DNA of 64,000 bases. Source: Picochlorum sp. 'celeri' (lineage: Eukaryota > Chlorophyta > Trebouxiophyceae). How positions within the stretch are numbered: position 1 is the stretch's first letter; the number at the start of each line of letters is the position of its first letter. A program made the position numbers and the translations under genes. The notes beneath the pieces are model-generated. The model made no database searches. It had not been told where the DNA came from and saw nothing but the letters and a program-made list of their open reading frames with translations. Location of the stretch: assembly GCA_010909725.1 (NCBI GenBank), contig JAACMV010000020.1:1-64000 (forward strand), in the 5' to 3' direction. Below, piece after piece: positions 63,928-64,000 of the stretch.

Positions 63928-64000
63928 ATGAAGGTTTTATTAGTCATAGCTCATCCCGATGATGAGTGTATGTTTTTCTGTCCTAGCCTATCAAGGTTAC
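63928..64000 (+). CDS. N-acetylglucosaminyl-PI de-N-acetylase (PIG-L), 5' end only
   Basis: The last 73 bp of the window open a frame MKVLLVIAHPDDECMFF followed by CPSLSRL. The AHPDDE motif (zinc-binding His, Asp and catalytic Asp) and the following MFF are the N-terminal signature of the PIG-L/LmbE family. In eukaryotes with this start, the second step of GPI-anchor synthesis at the ER is the usual role. The rest of the gene lies beyond the window. Confidence 0.85.
   Translation, partial: MKVLLVIAHPDDECMFFCPSLSRL

Overview
This is nuclear DNA from a eukaryotic alga of the green plastid lineage, most likely a prasinophyte-grade green alga. Three things point there. (1) Genes carry a few short GT-AG introns of about 66-140 bp. 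(2) The first 5 kb holds broken copies of plastid genes in the green-type order rpl2-rps19-rps3-rpl16-rpl14-rpl5-rps8-infA-rpl36-rps11-rpoA. (3) Two tRNA-Val genes are circularly permuted (3' half before 5' half), an arrangement known from some red algae, prasinophytes and chlorarachniophyte nucleomorphs. Sucrose synthase, a fused HisHF with a transit-like leader and a SERGT-type serine galactosyltransferase also fit the green lineage. I cannot name the species.

Layout. 1-5075: plastid ribosomal-protein/rpoA cluster, every frame broken, mostly by single-base indels. 5076-8290: low-complexity, microsatellite-rich DNA with no convincing gene. 8636-10965: degenerate tandem array (units about 0.7-0.85 kb) with a 9-bp minisatellite. 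11182-34484: compact housekeeping block: eIF3e, SKI3-like TPR protein, M17 leucyl aminopeptidase, glycerol kinase, sucrose synthase, a UIM protein, RNA polymerase I subunit 2, a villin-headpiece protein with acidic repeats, a TOG-domain protein and AP-1 gamma-adaptin. 34485-48330: mobile-element island: a Fanzor (eukaryotic TnpB homologue), an intact pogo-like DNA transposon with perfect 20-bp TIRs and a TA duplication, a Harbinger-like MITE, three tandem 1188-bp units, and a second, larger Fanzor. 48334-64000: HisHF, eRF3, the two permuted tRNA-Val genes, RRP8 methyltransferase, SERGT-like galactosyltransferase, a DUF2834-like membrane protein, a Sec1/Munc18 protein, the spliceosomal helicase Aquarius (3' half with several frame breaks) and the first codons of PIG-L.

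Gene organisation is tight. Convergent pairs have stop codons only 2-39 bp apart (SKI3/LAP 2 bp, Sec1/Aquarius 8 bp, RPA2/villin-headpiece 21 bp, SERGT/membrane protein 39 bp), and divergent pairs share short promoter regions. Most genes are core cell functions: translation (eIF3e, eRF3), rRNA synthesis and modification (RPA2, RRP8), mRNA decay (SKI3), splicing (Aquarius), vesicle traffic (AP1G, Sec1) and carbon metabolism (SUS, GK). There is no operon logic.

The points most worth a second look are the permuted tRNA-Val pair, the two Fanzor genes with candidate 3' guide-RNA hairpins, and the pogo element inserted 22 bp upstream of the first Fanzor's start codon. Several single-base frame breaks (LAP, Aquarius, the plastid block) sit in or next to homopolymers and may be consensus errors rather than biology. 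All exon boundaries were placed by eye from GT-AG sites, reading-frame continuity and remembered family sequence.
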